In this document: positions 9,572 through 17,441 of the stretch, piece by piece | Layout of the letters: every line of letters begins with the position of its first letter | How positions within the stretch are numbered: the stretch's first letter is position 1 | NCBI RefSeq assembly: GCF_006064855.1 | Contig: NZ_CP040753.1 | Span: forward strand, 2,391,001-2,455,000 | Reading direction: 5' to 3' | DNA length: 64,000 nucleotides | From: Sulfitobacter sp. BSw21498 | GTDB lineage: Bacteria > Pseudomonadota > Alphaproteobacteria > Rhodobacterales > Rhodobacteraceae | Notes under the pieces: generated by a model | The model's database searches: none | The model's input: only the letters and a program-made list of their open reading frames with translations | Told to the model about the DNA's origin: nothing | Translations under genes and position numbers: made by a program

Positions 9572-10816
9572 ATGACACGCCATGTGGTCGTCGTGGGGGC
9601 GGGTATCGTCGGTGTGTCATCGGCCATCTGGCTGCAACGCGCAGGCGCGCAGGTCACGATCATCGACCGTGCAGCACCGGGCACAGGCACGTCGCATGGG
9701 AATGCGGGCGTGCTTGCCGCTTGTGCCGTGGCACCGGTCACAGCGCCCGGCCTGATTGCCAAAGCGCCCGCGATGCTGCTGAACCCCGATGTGCCGCTTT
9801 ATCTGCGCCTGTCCTATCTGCCGCGCTTGTTGCCGTGGCTGGGCAAATATCTGCGTGTGGCGAATGACCGCGACACCCGCCGGATCGCGCAGGGTCTTGC
9901 GCCTATCGTGGGTGACAGTGTCGAGCAGCACAAAAGCCTGACCGCCGATCTGGGCCTGTCTGACTGGGTGACAGACAGCGACTATGTCTTTGCCTATCGC
10001 AACCGCGCGGCCTTTGACGCCGAGGCCTATACCTGGGCGCTGCGGGCGGATGCCGGCTTCACGCCCGATCTGATCGAAGGCGGCCAGGTCCGCGAGTATG
10101 AACCGACCCTTGGGCCGGATATTCACCTGCTTGCCACCATGAAGGACCACGGCTTTATCCGCGACCCCGGCGGATATGTGACCGCTTTGGCACAGGCCTT
10201 TGAACAGGGCGGCGGCACGATACTGCAGGCCGAGGTCAAGGACTTCGACCTCTCAGCCGGCGCGATCTGTGGCATAGAGACAACCCAAGGCCGCGTGGCC
10301 TGTGATGATGTCGTGCTTGCCACCGGCGTCTGGTCAAAACCGCTGATGGCCAAGCTGGGGCTGAATGTCCCGCTGGAAACCGAACGCGGCTACCATGTGA
10401 TCTTTGAGGGCGCGACGGGCGGGCCAACGCGCCCTGTGATGATCGCCAGTGGTAAATTCGTTGCCACCCCCATGGCGCAGGGCCTACGCTGCGCGGGTAT
10501 CCTAGAGTTCGGCGGACTTGACGCCGCCCCTTCCAAAGCACCGCTGGCGCTGTTGCGGCGTCAGGCCAAGGCGGCCTTTCCGCAGCTGACTGCCGCGCGT
10601 GAAATCGAATGGCTGGGGCACAGACCTGCCCCCAGCGACAGTCTGCCCCTGATTGGGCAGGTTGGCACAAGCCGGGTCTTTACCGCCTTCGGGCATCACC
10701 ACATCGGGTTGACAGGCGGGCCCAAAACAGGCCGCCTTGTTGCGGGATTGGTCATGGGGCACCCCGTGAACACCAATCTGCAGCCTTATGCACCACAACG
10801 GTTTAGCAAGGGTTAA
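9572..10816 (+). CDS. FAD-dependent D-amino-acid dehydrogenase / amino acid oxidase family (DadA-like)
   Basis: DAO-superfamily flavoprotein that oxidatively deaminates amino acids. The FAD dinucleotide-binding motif VVVVGAGIVGVSSAIWLQR is at the extreme N-terminus when ATG 9572 is used; earlier in-frame TTG 9548 gives a less natural start. C-terminal FAD-binding residues appear in GHRPAPSDSLPLIG and GHHHIGLTGGPKTG. 414 residues, the usual length. It is 39 bp upstream of the TRAP binding-protein gene and on the same strand, so it probably belongs to the same scavenging operon. Substrate not determinable; a D-amino acid or imino acid is the family expectation. Confidence 0.85.
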   Translation: MTRHVVVVGAGIVGVSSAIWLQRAGAQVTIIDRAAPGTGTSHGNAGVLAACAVAPVTAPGLIAKAPAMLLNPDVPLYLRLSYLPRLLPWLGKYLRVANDRDTRRIAQGLAPIVGDSVEQHKSLTADLGLSDWVTDSDYVFAYRNRAAFDAEAYTWALRADAGFTPDLIEGGQVREYEPTLGPDIHLLATMKDHGFIRDPGGYVTALAQAFEQGGGTILQAEVKDFDLSAGAICGIETTQGRVACDDVVLATGVWSKPLMAKLGLNVPLETERGYHVIFEGATGGPTRPVMIASGKFVATPMAQGLRCAGILEFGGLDAAPSKAPLALLRRQAKAAFPQLTAAREIEWLGHRPAPSDSLPLIGQVGTSRVFTAFGHHHIGLTGGPKTGRLVAGLVMGHPVNTNLQPYAPQRFSKG

Positions 10817-10855
10817 CCCTGCAAGCCAAAGACCAACCAACAAGGAGAGAACCAC

Positions 10856-11845
10856 ATGAAACGTACGACAAAATTGATGACAGGTGCCGCAACCGCGGCC
10901 CTGACGCTCACCACCGCCCTGCCCGCCTTTGCCGCGGAAAAGTGGGACATGCCGATGGCCTATTCGGCATCGAACTTCCATTCCGAGAACGGCGTTGAAT
11001 TCGCCAACTGCGTGAGCGAAGGCACCGCAGGCGAAATCGAAATCACCGTACACCCCGGCGGGTCGCTGATCGCGGGTGCCGATATCAAACGCGCGATCCA
11101 GACGGGTCAGGTCCAGTTGGGCGAACGCATCCTGTCGGGTCACCAGAACGAAAACGCGATCTTCGGCTTTGACTCGATCCCGTTCCTTGCGCCGTCCTTC
11201 GAGGCGTCTGATAAACTGTGGCAAGCCGCCAAACCCAAGATCGAAGAGCTGCTGGCAGAGCAAAATCTGACCCTGCTGTATAACGTGCCATGGCCGCCAC
11301 AGGGCCTGTACTTCAAGAAAGAGGTCAACACGGTCGAGGACATGAAAGGCGTCAAGTTCCGGTCCTACAACAACGCGACCAGCCGTCTGGCAGAGCTGAC
11401 AGGCATGCTGCCCGTCACCATCGAAGCCGCCGAGCTAAGCCAAGCCTTCGCCACCGGCGTTGCGGAATCGATGATCTCCTCCGGTGCGACCGGCTATGAC
11501 CAGAAAGTCTGGGAAAGCCTGACGCATTTCTACGAGGTCGACGCTTGGCTGCCGCGCAACTACATCATGGTCAACAACGACGTGTGGAACGATGTCTCGG
11601 AAGAGAATAAATCCATCATCACCACCTGTGCCAGCGATGCAGAAACACGCGGGCTGCAAGCCTCCAAGGACTATACACAGTTCACCTATGAAGGGCTGCG
11701 CGAAGGCGGCATGACCGTGGAACCCGCCAGCGAAGATCTGATGTCCGGCCTGCGCGACATCGGCGGCACCATGACATCCGAATGGCTGGAGAATGCAGGC
11801 GAGGACGGTCAGGCGATCGTCGATAGCTACAAATCCATGCAGTAA
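10856..11845 (+). CDS. dctP: TRAP transporter substrate-binding protein (DctP family)
   Basis: Periplasmic binding component of a tripartite ATP-independent transporter. 329 residues with a clear signal peptide (basic start, hydrophobic core, cleavage near ALPAFA-AE at residue 26). The family block FRSYNNATSRLAELTGM includes the conserved arginine that salt-bridges substrate carboxylates, and PWPPQGLYFKKEV is also typical. It has a GGAGAG ribosome binding site and is followed by small and large permease genes and three pxp genes, which suggests the ligand is 5-oxoproline or another small carboxylate. The ligand is inferred from context only. Confidence 0.92.
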   Translation: MKRTTKLMTGAATAALTLTTALPAFAAEKWDMPMAYSASNFHSENGVEFANCVSEGTAGEIEITVHPGGSLIAGADIKRAIQTGQVQLGERILSGHQNENAIFGFDSIPFLAPSFEASDKLWQAAKPKIEELLAEQNLTLLYNVPWPPQGLYFKKEVNTVEDMKGVKFRSYNNATSRLAELTGMLPVTIEAAELSQAFATGVAESMISSGATGYDQKVWESLTHFYEVDAWLPRNYIMVNNDVWNDVSEENKSIITTCASDAETRGLQASKDYTQFTYEGLREGGMTVEPASEDLMSGLRDIGGTMTSEWLENAGEDGQAIVDSYKSMQ

Positions 11846-11916
11846 ATCCGCAGACGGCGGCACCCCACACCGGTGCCGCCGTTTTCCTGCGATCCGCCAA
11901 ACCGGAGACCTTTCTC

Positions 11917-12441
11917 ATGAACATCCTGCGACGCCTGCTTGATTTCATCTATTTCGCATCTGGTGCCTTGGCTGCCGTCAGTCTTGTCGCGATCCTGCTG
12001 CTGATTGTGGTGCAGATGATTGCACGATGGACCGGCGAGGTTTTCCCCGGTGCGGCAAGCTATGCCGGCTATGCGATGGCCGCCTCCAGCTTTCTGGCCT
12101 TTGCCAACGCGCTGAACCGCGGCGCGCATATCCGCGTATCGGTGCTGCTGAACGCCCTGCCCGCTGGCCCGAAACGGCTGCTTGAAATCTGGTGTTTTGG
12201 CCTTGCCGCCGCCATCGCGTGGTATTTTACCTACTACGCCTATTGGTTCGTCTACTGGTCATGGAAGTTCAACGAAGTCAGTCAGGCACAAGACGCCACG
12301 TCCTTGTGGATTCCGCAATCCGTGATGGTTGTGGGTGGCGGTATCCTTGCCGTCGCGCTGACCGATAACCTGCTATATCTGATCGTAAAAGGCGAACACC
12401 GTCTCACCCGCGATCTTGTCGATCAAAGTTTTGGGGAGTGA
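11917..12441 (+). CDS. dctQ: TRAP transporter small permease (DctQ family)
   Basis: Small membrane subunit (174 residues) of the TRAP carrier, with four predicted transmembrane helices (about residues 12-35, 48-65, 88-110 and 128-150). It bridges the large permease and is needed for Na+-coupled uptake. The motif around SYAGYAMAASSFLAFANALNR is the family's conserved second helix region. It lies between the binding protein and the large permease in the canonical order. Confidence 0.92.
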   Translation: MNILRRLLDFIYFASGALAAVSLVAILLLIVVQMIARWTGEVFPGAASYAGYAMAASSFLAFANALNRGAHIRVSVLLNALPAGPKRLLEIWCFGLAAAIAWYFTYYAYWFVYWSWKFNEVSQAQDATSLWIPQSVMVVGGGILAVALTDNLLYLIVKGEHRLTRDLVDQSFGE

Positions 12442-12445
12442 CGCT

Positions 12446-13756
12446 GTGACGGAACTTTATGCGATCATTCTATTTATCACCGTCCTGTTGTTCTTGCTGG
12501 GCTCCGGCGTCTGGGTCGGTCTGGCGCTGATGGGAGTCGCCTGGTTCGGGATGGAGCTGTTTACCACCCGCCCCGTTGGCGATGCCATGGTCACGACGAT
12601 CTGGGCCTCGTCCAGCTCGTGGACGCTGACCGCGCTACCGCTGTTCATCTGGATGGGCGAAATTCTGTTCAGGACACGACTATCCGAGGATATGTTCAAG
12701 GGGCTTTCGCCGTGGCTGGCAAAATTGCCGGGCGGGTTGGTCCATACCAATATCGTCGGCTGCACGGTCTTTGCCGCCGTATCGGGATCCTCTGCTGCGA
12801 CGCTGTCGACCGTGGGCAAGATGTCGATCCCCGAACTGCGCGCGCGCAACTATCCTGAAAAGATGATCATCGGCACCCTTGCTGGTGCCGCGACCCTTGG
12901 GTTGATGATCCCGCCGTCGCTGGCGTTGATCGTTTACGGCGTGACTGTGAACGAAAGCATCACCGAACTGTTCTTTGCCGGCGTCCTGCCGGGGCTTATT
13001 CTGGCGCTGATGTTCATGGCCTATGTCGCCTTTATCGCGCTGACCTCAAAGGACTGGAACCCCGACGTCGAAACGGGGATGAGCTTTGCTGCCAAGCTGC
13101 GCAACTCGCGTTTTCTACTGCCGGTCTTTGGGCTGATCACGGTGGTGATCGGGTCCATGTATCTGGGCTATGCCACCGCGACAGAGGCCGCTGCTATTGG
13201 CGTGCTGGGATCACTGGCGCTGGCGCTGATGCAAGGGTCGCTGAACTGGACCAGCTTTCAAGAAAGCCTGATGGGCGCAATGCGCACCTCTGCGATGATC
13301 GCGCTGATCCTTGCAGGTGCTGCCTTTCTCAAGCTGTCGATGGGCTTTACCGGCCTGCCGCGTGCGCTGGCGGACGGGATTGCCGCGCTTGAACTGACGC
13401 GCTTTCAACTGCTGATGGCGCTGCTGGTGTTCTATATCGTGTTGGGCATGTTCCTTGATGGAATTTCGTCGGTCGTGCTGACGATGGCTGTGGTCGAACC
13501 CATGGTGCGCGGCGCGGGGATCGACTTGATCTGGTTCGGTATCTTTGTTGTGGTCGTCGTTGAAATGGCGCAGATCACGCCGCCGATCGGGTTCAACCTT
13601 TTCGTCATCCAAGGCATGACGGATCACGAGATGGGATATATCACCAAAGCCGCCTTGCCGATGTTCCTGATCATGGTGGTGATGGTCTTTGTCCTGATCT
13701 TTTTCCCCGACATCGCGACATGGCTTCCCGATAATCTAAGGCAGGTGCCGCAATGA
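12446..13756 (+). CDS. dctM: TRAP transporter large permease (DctM family)
   Basis: Large membrane subunit (436 residues, 12 or more hydrophobic helices) that forms the Na+-driven translocation channel. The start is GTG 12446, four bases past the dctQ stop, with GGGGAG immediately upstream; the in-frame codons before it lie inside dctQ and would not begin a helix cleanly. Conserved DctM segments include GSSAATLSTVGKMSIPEL, GLMIPPSLALIVYG and EMAQITPPIGFNLFVIQG. The stop overlaps the pxpB ATG, tying transport to 5-oxoprolinase expression. Confidence 0.93.
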   Translation: MTELYAIILFITVLLFLLGSGVWVGLALMGVAWFGMELFTTRPVGDAMVTTIWASSSSWTLTALPLFIWMGEILFRTRLSEDMFKGLSPWLAKLPGGLVHTNIVGCTVFAAVSGSSAATLSTVGKMSIPELRARNYPEKMIIGTLAGAATLGLMIPPSLALIVYGVTVNESITELFFAGVLPGLILALMFMAYVAFIALTSKDWNPDVETGMSFAAKLRNSRFLLPVFGLITVVIGSMYLGYATATEAAAIGVLGSLALALMQGSLNWTSFQESLMGAMRTSAMIALILAGAAFLKLSMGFTGLPRALADGIAALELTRFQLLMALLVFYIVLGMFLDGISSVVLTMAVVEPMVRGAGIDLIWFGIFVVVVVEMAQITPPIGFNLFVIQGMTDHEMGYITKAALPMFLIMVVMVFVLIFFPDIATWLPDNLRQVPQ

Positions 13757-14490
13757 GCGACTTCCCCCTAATCCAGACTGTTGGCCTGTCCGGCGTGCTG
13801 GTGCGCTTTGCTGACACGATGTCAGAGCCCGCGAACCGCGCTGCCCTGTCATTCCGCGCCGCCGTAGATGCCGCCGACTGGCCAGAAGTGGCAGAGACAA
13901 GCACATCGCTGGTCTCGACCTTCCTGCAAATCGATCTGGTGGCCGTGTCGGTGGACACCGTGCTGGACCGGCTGCACGACCTGCTGGCGACGCGCGACTG
14001 GTACACCTCTGATCTGCCGACAGGGCGCACGCTGTGGCATGTGCCCACGGTCTATGGCACCGACCTTGCGCCGCAACTGGAAGAAGCGGCTGAGCTTGCG
14101 GGGCTGGACCCCGACGCGGCGATTGCGCAGCTGTCGCAGGCCCGTGTGCGGGTGCTGACCATCGGCTTTGCCCCCGGCCAACCCTATATGGGCGAGCTGC
14201 CGCAGAACTGGGATATTCCCCGCCAACAGGGGCTGACAAAATCCGTCCCCGCCGGCGCGTTGATTGTGGCAATCAGACAGCTGATCATCTTTACCAACGC
14301 GTCGCCCACGGGATGGCGACACATCGGGCAAACCGCATTCAAAACGTTTCGGCCGCGCAGCGACACGCCCTTTGCGCTCTCGCCGGGGGACGAGCTGTGC
14401 TTTCCCGCCATTTCGCGCAGCGCATATGACAAAATCACCGCCTCTGACGAAACCGGTCAGGGCGGTGCAGAGACAGAGGTACTGGCATGA
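13753..14490 (+). CDS. pxpB: 5-oxoprolinase subunit B (KipI-like)
   Basis: One of three subunits of the ATP-dependent prokaryotic 5-oxoprolinase PxpABC, which opens 5-oxo-L-proline to glutamate. 245 residues, with the allophanate-hydrolase-subunit-1 block GFAPGQPYMGELP and C-terminal GWRHIGQTAFKTFRP, typical of KipI/PxpB. The ATG overlaps the dctM stop (ATGA), and its own stop overlaps pxpC, so dctM-pxpB-pxpC are translationally coupled. Function from family knowledge and the full pxpB-C-A set. Confidence 0.92.
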   Translation: MSDFPLIQTVGLSGVLVRFADTMSEPANRAALSFRAAVDAADWPEVAETSTSLVSTFLQIDLVAVSVDTVLDRLHDLLATRDWYTSDLPTGRTLWHVPTVYGTDLAPQLEEAAELAGLDPDAAIAQLSQARVRVLTIGFAPGQPYMGELPQNWDIPRQQGLTKSVPAGALIVAIRQLIIFTNASPTGWRHIGQTAFKTFRPRSDTPFALSPGDELCFPAISRSAYDKITASDETGQGGAETEVLA

Positions 14491-15515
14491 CCGTGACCCT
14501 CACCATCGCCCAGGCCGGCCCCGCCCTGACGATACAGGATATGGGCCGACCCGGCTGGCGTGCCCAAGGGCTGACCAAGGGCGGCGCCGCTGATCCTGTC
14601 GCAGTTTACGAAGGGGCCGCCTTGCTGGGCCAGTCCCCCGACCTTGCTGCGATAGAGATGACGGGCACCGGCGGGACCTTTACCGCTGACGCCGACATCC
14701 GCATCGCGCTGACAGGGGCCACAATGGCCGCCAGCATCGACGGGGATGCCATCGTCTGGAACGCCAGCCACATGCTGCCCGCAGGGGCCAAGCTGACCAT
14801 CGGCGGCACCACAGGCGGCACCTATGGCTACCTGCACGTGGGCGGGGGCATTGCCTCTGATACACTGCTGGGGGCCCGTGCCAGCCACCTGAGCGCCGGT
14901 CTGGGGCAGCCCTTGGCCGCGGGCGACGCGCTCTCCCTTGGGGCCGACAAATCGCGCGAGACGGGGCTGCAACTGCCGCGTGACGGCCGCTTTGACGGGG
15001 GCACCGTACGCGCCGTGGCCAGCATGCAGACCGATCACTTTACCCCCGAAGAACGCCAGCGATTTGTAACCACCGCCTTTACCCGTGATCCGCGTGCCAA
15101 CCGCATGGGCGTGCGCATGGATCACGACGGTACAGGTTTCAGCGCCGACGGCGGGCTGACCATCCTGTCCGAAGTCATCGTACCCGGCGATATCCAGATC
15201 ACCGGCGACGGCGCGCCCTTTGTGTTGATGGGCGAATGCCAGACCACCGGCGGCTACCCTCGTATCGGGACCGTCATTCCCCGCGACCTGCCACGCGTGG
15301 CGCAAGCCGCATCTGGCACCGCGATCCAGTTCGAGTTCATCACCCTCGAAGATGCCATCACGCTCGAGACGCAGCACCGTCGCGACATCAAGGCGCTTGG
15401 CGGCCAGATCACCCCGCTGATCCGCGACCCCGCCAAAATCCGCAACCTGCTGGCCTATCAGCTGGTGGGCGGTGCGATCTCTGCCACCGACAACCCCTTT
15501 GAAGAGGAGCATTAA
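14487..15515 (+). CDS. pxpC: 5-oxoprolinase subunit C (KipA-like, biotin-dependent carboxyltransferase family)
   Basis: PxpC/KipA subunit, 342 residues, homologous to allophanate hydrolase subunit 2. Family blocks visible are IQDMGRPGWRAQGLTKGGAAD at the N-terminus (fold signature), YLHVGGGIASDTLLGARAS in the middle and ECQTTGGYPRIGTVIPRDLP near the C-terminus. It overlaps pxpB by 4 nt and abuts pxpA with no gap. Works with PxpB as a complex partner of the PxpA hydrolase subunit. Confidence 0.92.
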   Translation: MTVTLTIAQAGPALTIQDMGRPGWRAQGLTKGGAADPVAVYEGAALLGQSPDLAAIEMTGTGGTFTADADIRIALTGATMAASIDGDAIVWNASHMLPAGAKLTIGGTTGGTYGYLHVGGGIASDTLLGARASHLSAGLGQPLAAGDALSLGADKSRETGLQLPRDGRFDGGTVRAVASMQTDHFTPEERQRFVTTAFTRDPRANRMGVRMDHDGTGFSADGGLTILSEVIVPGDIQITGDGAPFVLMGECQTTGGYPRIGTVIPRDLPRVAQAASGTAIQFEFITLEDAITLETQHRRDIKALGGQITPLIRDPAKIRNLLAYQLVGGAISATDNPFEEEH

Positions 15516-16286
15516 ATGCCGACCGTCGATCTAAACGCCGATATGGGCGAAAGCTATGGCCCATGGAAAATGGGCGATGATGCCGCTTTGCTGCAAATCA
15601 TCAGCTCTGCCAACATCGCCTGTGGTGGCCATGCAGGCGACGCCGATGTGATGTCAGCCACAATGACGCTGGCCCGCGATAACGGTGTCGGCATTGGCGC
15701 GCACCCCGGTTTCATGGATCTGGCCGGCTTTGGCCGCAATCGCATGTCGGTGCCACGGGGCACGCTGCAAAATCAGGTCCGCTATCAGGTCGCCGCCAGC
15801 GTCGGCATGGCCCGCAGCCTTGGCACATCGGTCCGTCACCTGAAACTGCACGGCGCGCTCGCCAATATGGCGTCAGAGGATGAAGTGTTGGCCCGAGACC
15901 TTTACGAGGCAGCGCTCAGCGTCGCGCCTGATCTGATCGTCATGGTACTGGCCGCCACAGCGCAACAGGACGCGGTGCAATCGCTGGGCTGCGCCTGGGC
16001 CGGAGAAATCTTTGCCGACCGCGCCTATAACGACGACGCGACGCTAGTCGACCGCTCTAAACCCGGCGCGGTGATTCACGACGCAGCGCTCGCGGGCGAG
16101 CGTATGGTGAAAATGGTCAAAGCAGGCGCGATCCTGACCGAGGGTGGCAAAACGATTCCAGCGGCCATCGACACGATCTGCCTACACGGCGACACGCCCG
16201 AAGCGGTCGACATTGCCCGCGCGGTCAAATCATCGCTGCAAGATGCAGGGATCGCGCTGAAAACTTTTGAAGGCCATCGCGGCTAG
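15516..16286 (+). CDS. pxpA: 5-oxoprolinase subunit A (LamB/YcsF family)
   Basis: PxpA, 256 residues, the LamB/YcsF-family subunit of ATP-dependent 5-oxoprolinase. The diagnostic N-terminus DLNADMGESYGPWKMGDD and the block ANIACGGHAGD are intact, as are GAHPGFMDLAGFGRN and the C-terminal ICLHGDTP. It starts the base after the pxpC stop, and an intrinsic terminator follows 20 bp past the stop, so it ends the operon. This pxp set normally recycles spontaneously formed pyroglutamate; the attached transporter suggests external 5-oxoproline is also used. Confidence 0.94.
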   Translation: MPTVDLNADMGESYGPWKMGDDAALLQIISSANIACGGHAGDADVMSATMTLARDNGVGIGAHPGFMDLAGFGRNRMSVPRGTLQNQVRYQVAASVGMARSLGTSVRHLKLHGALANMASEDEVLARDLYEAALSVAPDLIVMVLAATAQQDAVQSLGCAWAGEIFADRAYNDDATLVDRSKPGAVIHDAALAGERMVKMVKAGAILTEGGKTIPAAIDTICLHGDTPEAVDIARAVKSSLQDAGIALKTFEGHRG

Positions 16287-16304
16287 TTTCTAACCCCCTA
16301 GCCC

Positions 16305-16347
16305 GAAACGAAAAACAGCGCCCCGAGGGACGCTGTTTTTTTCGTTC
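16305..16347 (+). terminator. Intrinsic terminator after pxpA
   Basis: Stem ACGAAAAACAGCG (16308-16320) pairs with CGCTGTTTTTTTCGT (16331-16345) around a 10-nt loop, with a run of T within the descending arm. It ends the dehydrogenase-TRAP-pxp operon and precedes tRNA-Lys on the other strand. Confidence 0.85.
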
Positions 16348-16367
16348 CAGTTAAACTGGAAAGGTAG

Positions 16368-16443
16368 TGGTGAGCCCGTCCGGGTTCGAACCGGAGACCT
16401 ACTGATTAAAAGTCAGTTGCTCTACCAACTGAGCTACAGGCCC
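16368..16443 (-). tRNA. tRNA-Lys (anticodon TTT)
   Basis: Complete cloverleaf on the minus strand. The acceptor GGGCCTG pairs with CGGGCTC, with a D arm GCTC/GAGC, an anticodon loop CTTTTAA (anticodon TTT), a T loop TTCGAAC and an encoded CCA at 16368-16370. Decodes AAA and, by wobble, AAG. Confidence 0.97.
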
Positions 16444-16526
16444 ACTAGGCGGCTTACTAGAAAGGTGTGGCGTTGGGGTCAAGCAGAAACGTACGAAAAA
16501 CTTCACTCAAGCTGGATTAGTTTCAA

Positions 16527-17441
16527 ATGCCGCGTTATATGCGCCGAATGTATAGTGATTTGACCAACGGTTTGCCCTTCATGAAGATGCATGGGCTGGG
16601 AAATGATTTTGTCGTGCTGGATGCGCGCAAAAAGGTCGTGCTGGATGCGCGCCAGAAAGATGTGCCGGATGCGGGACTTGAGGGCGTCCCTTCTCTTCCA
16701 GAGGTAACCCCTGCCCTCGCGCAGGCCATCGGGCATCGCCAGTTCGGTGTGGGCTTTGATCAGTTGGCAGTTATCACGGATGGCGCGGCAGACGCCCACC
16801 TGACGTTCTTTAACGCCGACGGGTCCACCTCTGCTGCTTGTGGCAATGCCACCCGCTGCATCGCGCGTTTCCTGATGGACGAAACCGGCAAGACGCAGCT
16901 GCACCTGACCACGGACCGCGGTGATCTGGCGGCGCGGGACGCGGGGAACGGGCTGACAGCCGTGAACATGGGCCACCCGCAGCTTGAATGGGACGAAATT
17001 CCACTGGCCCGCCAGATGGATACGCTCGAGTTGCCGATGGATGGTGCCCCGACGGCCACCGGCATGGGCAATCCGCATTGCACCTTCTTTGTCGACGATG
17101 TGGACGCGATTGATCTGGCCGCTTTTGGCCCCGGCATAGAGCATCACGCGCTCTATCCCGAACGCACCAACGTGCAGGTCGCGCAAATTGTCGGCCCCGA
17201 TCATATCCGCATGCGCGTGTGGGAACGGGGTGTGGGCATTACGCTGGCGTCCGGCTCCTCCAGCTGCGCGACGGCGGTTGCAGCGTCTCGCAGGGGGCTC
17301 ACAGGGCGTGCTGTGCGCATCGATCTGGACGGCGGCACCCTGCACATCGACTGGCGCGAGGATGGCGTCTGGATGACCGGCCCGTCGGCCCATGTATTCA
17401 GCGGCGTGCTGACCCCTTCTTTTCTGGAAAGCCTGACATGA
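16527..17441 (+). CDS. dapF: Diaminopimelate epimerase (variant active site)
   Basis: Converts LL- to meso-diaminopimelate for lysine and peptidoglycan synthesis. The first catalytic region NADGSTSAACGNATRC matches the family signature and keeps its cysteine. At the second catalytic position the usual ACGxGAC reads LASGSSSC: the acid/base cysteine is serine (residue 242). A 24-bp tandem repeat (16611-16682) adds VVLDARKK / VVLDARQK / DVPDAGLE after the N-terminal GNDFVVLDAR. The start is uncertain: ATG 16527 gives a long leader, and ATG 16548 or 16581 (MKMHGLGND) would fit the family better. Its stop overlaps mtaB (ATGA). Confidence 0.92.
   Translation: MPRYMRRMYSDLTNGLPFMKMHGLGNDFVVLDARKKVVLDARQKDVPDAGLEGVPSLPEVTPALAQAIGHRQFGVGFDQLAVITDGAADAHLTFFNADGSTSAACGNATRCIARFLMDETGKTQLHLTTDRGDLAARDAGNGLTAVNMGHPQLEWDEIPLARQMDTLELPMDGAPTATGMGNPHCTFFVDDVDAIDLAAFGPGIEHHALYPERTNVQVAQIVGPDHIRMRVWERGVGITLASGSSSCATAVAASRRGLTGRAVRIDLDGGTLHIDWREDGVWMTGPSAHVFSGVLTPSFLESLT
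16611..16682 (+). repeat. In-frame 24-bp tandem repeat inside dapF
   Basis: Unit 16611-16634 (GTCGTGCTGGATGCGCGC then AAAAAG) is followed by a near-identical unit 16635-16658 that differs near its 3' end, and by a degenerate third unit 16659-16682 (GATGTGCCGGATGCGG...). Each unit encodes eight residues, so reading frame is kept. It looks like slippage or duplication expanding the loop after the first beta strand. Confidence 0.85.

Noticed and set aside
16305..16443. Possible riboswitch before dapF
   Set aside because: The structured sequence is the pxpA terminator and tRNA-Lys; no ligand-binding core is visible.
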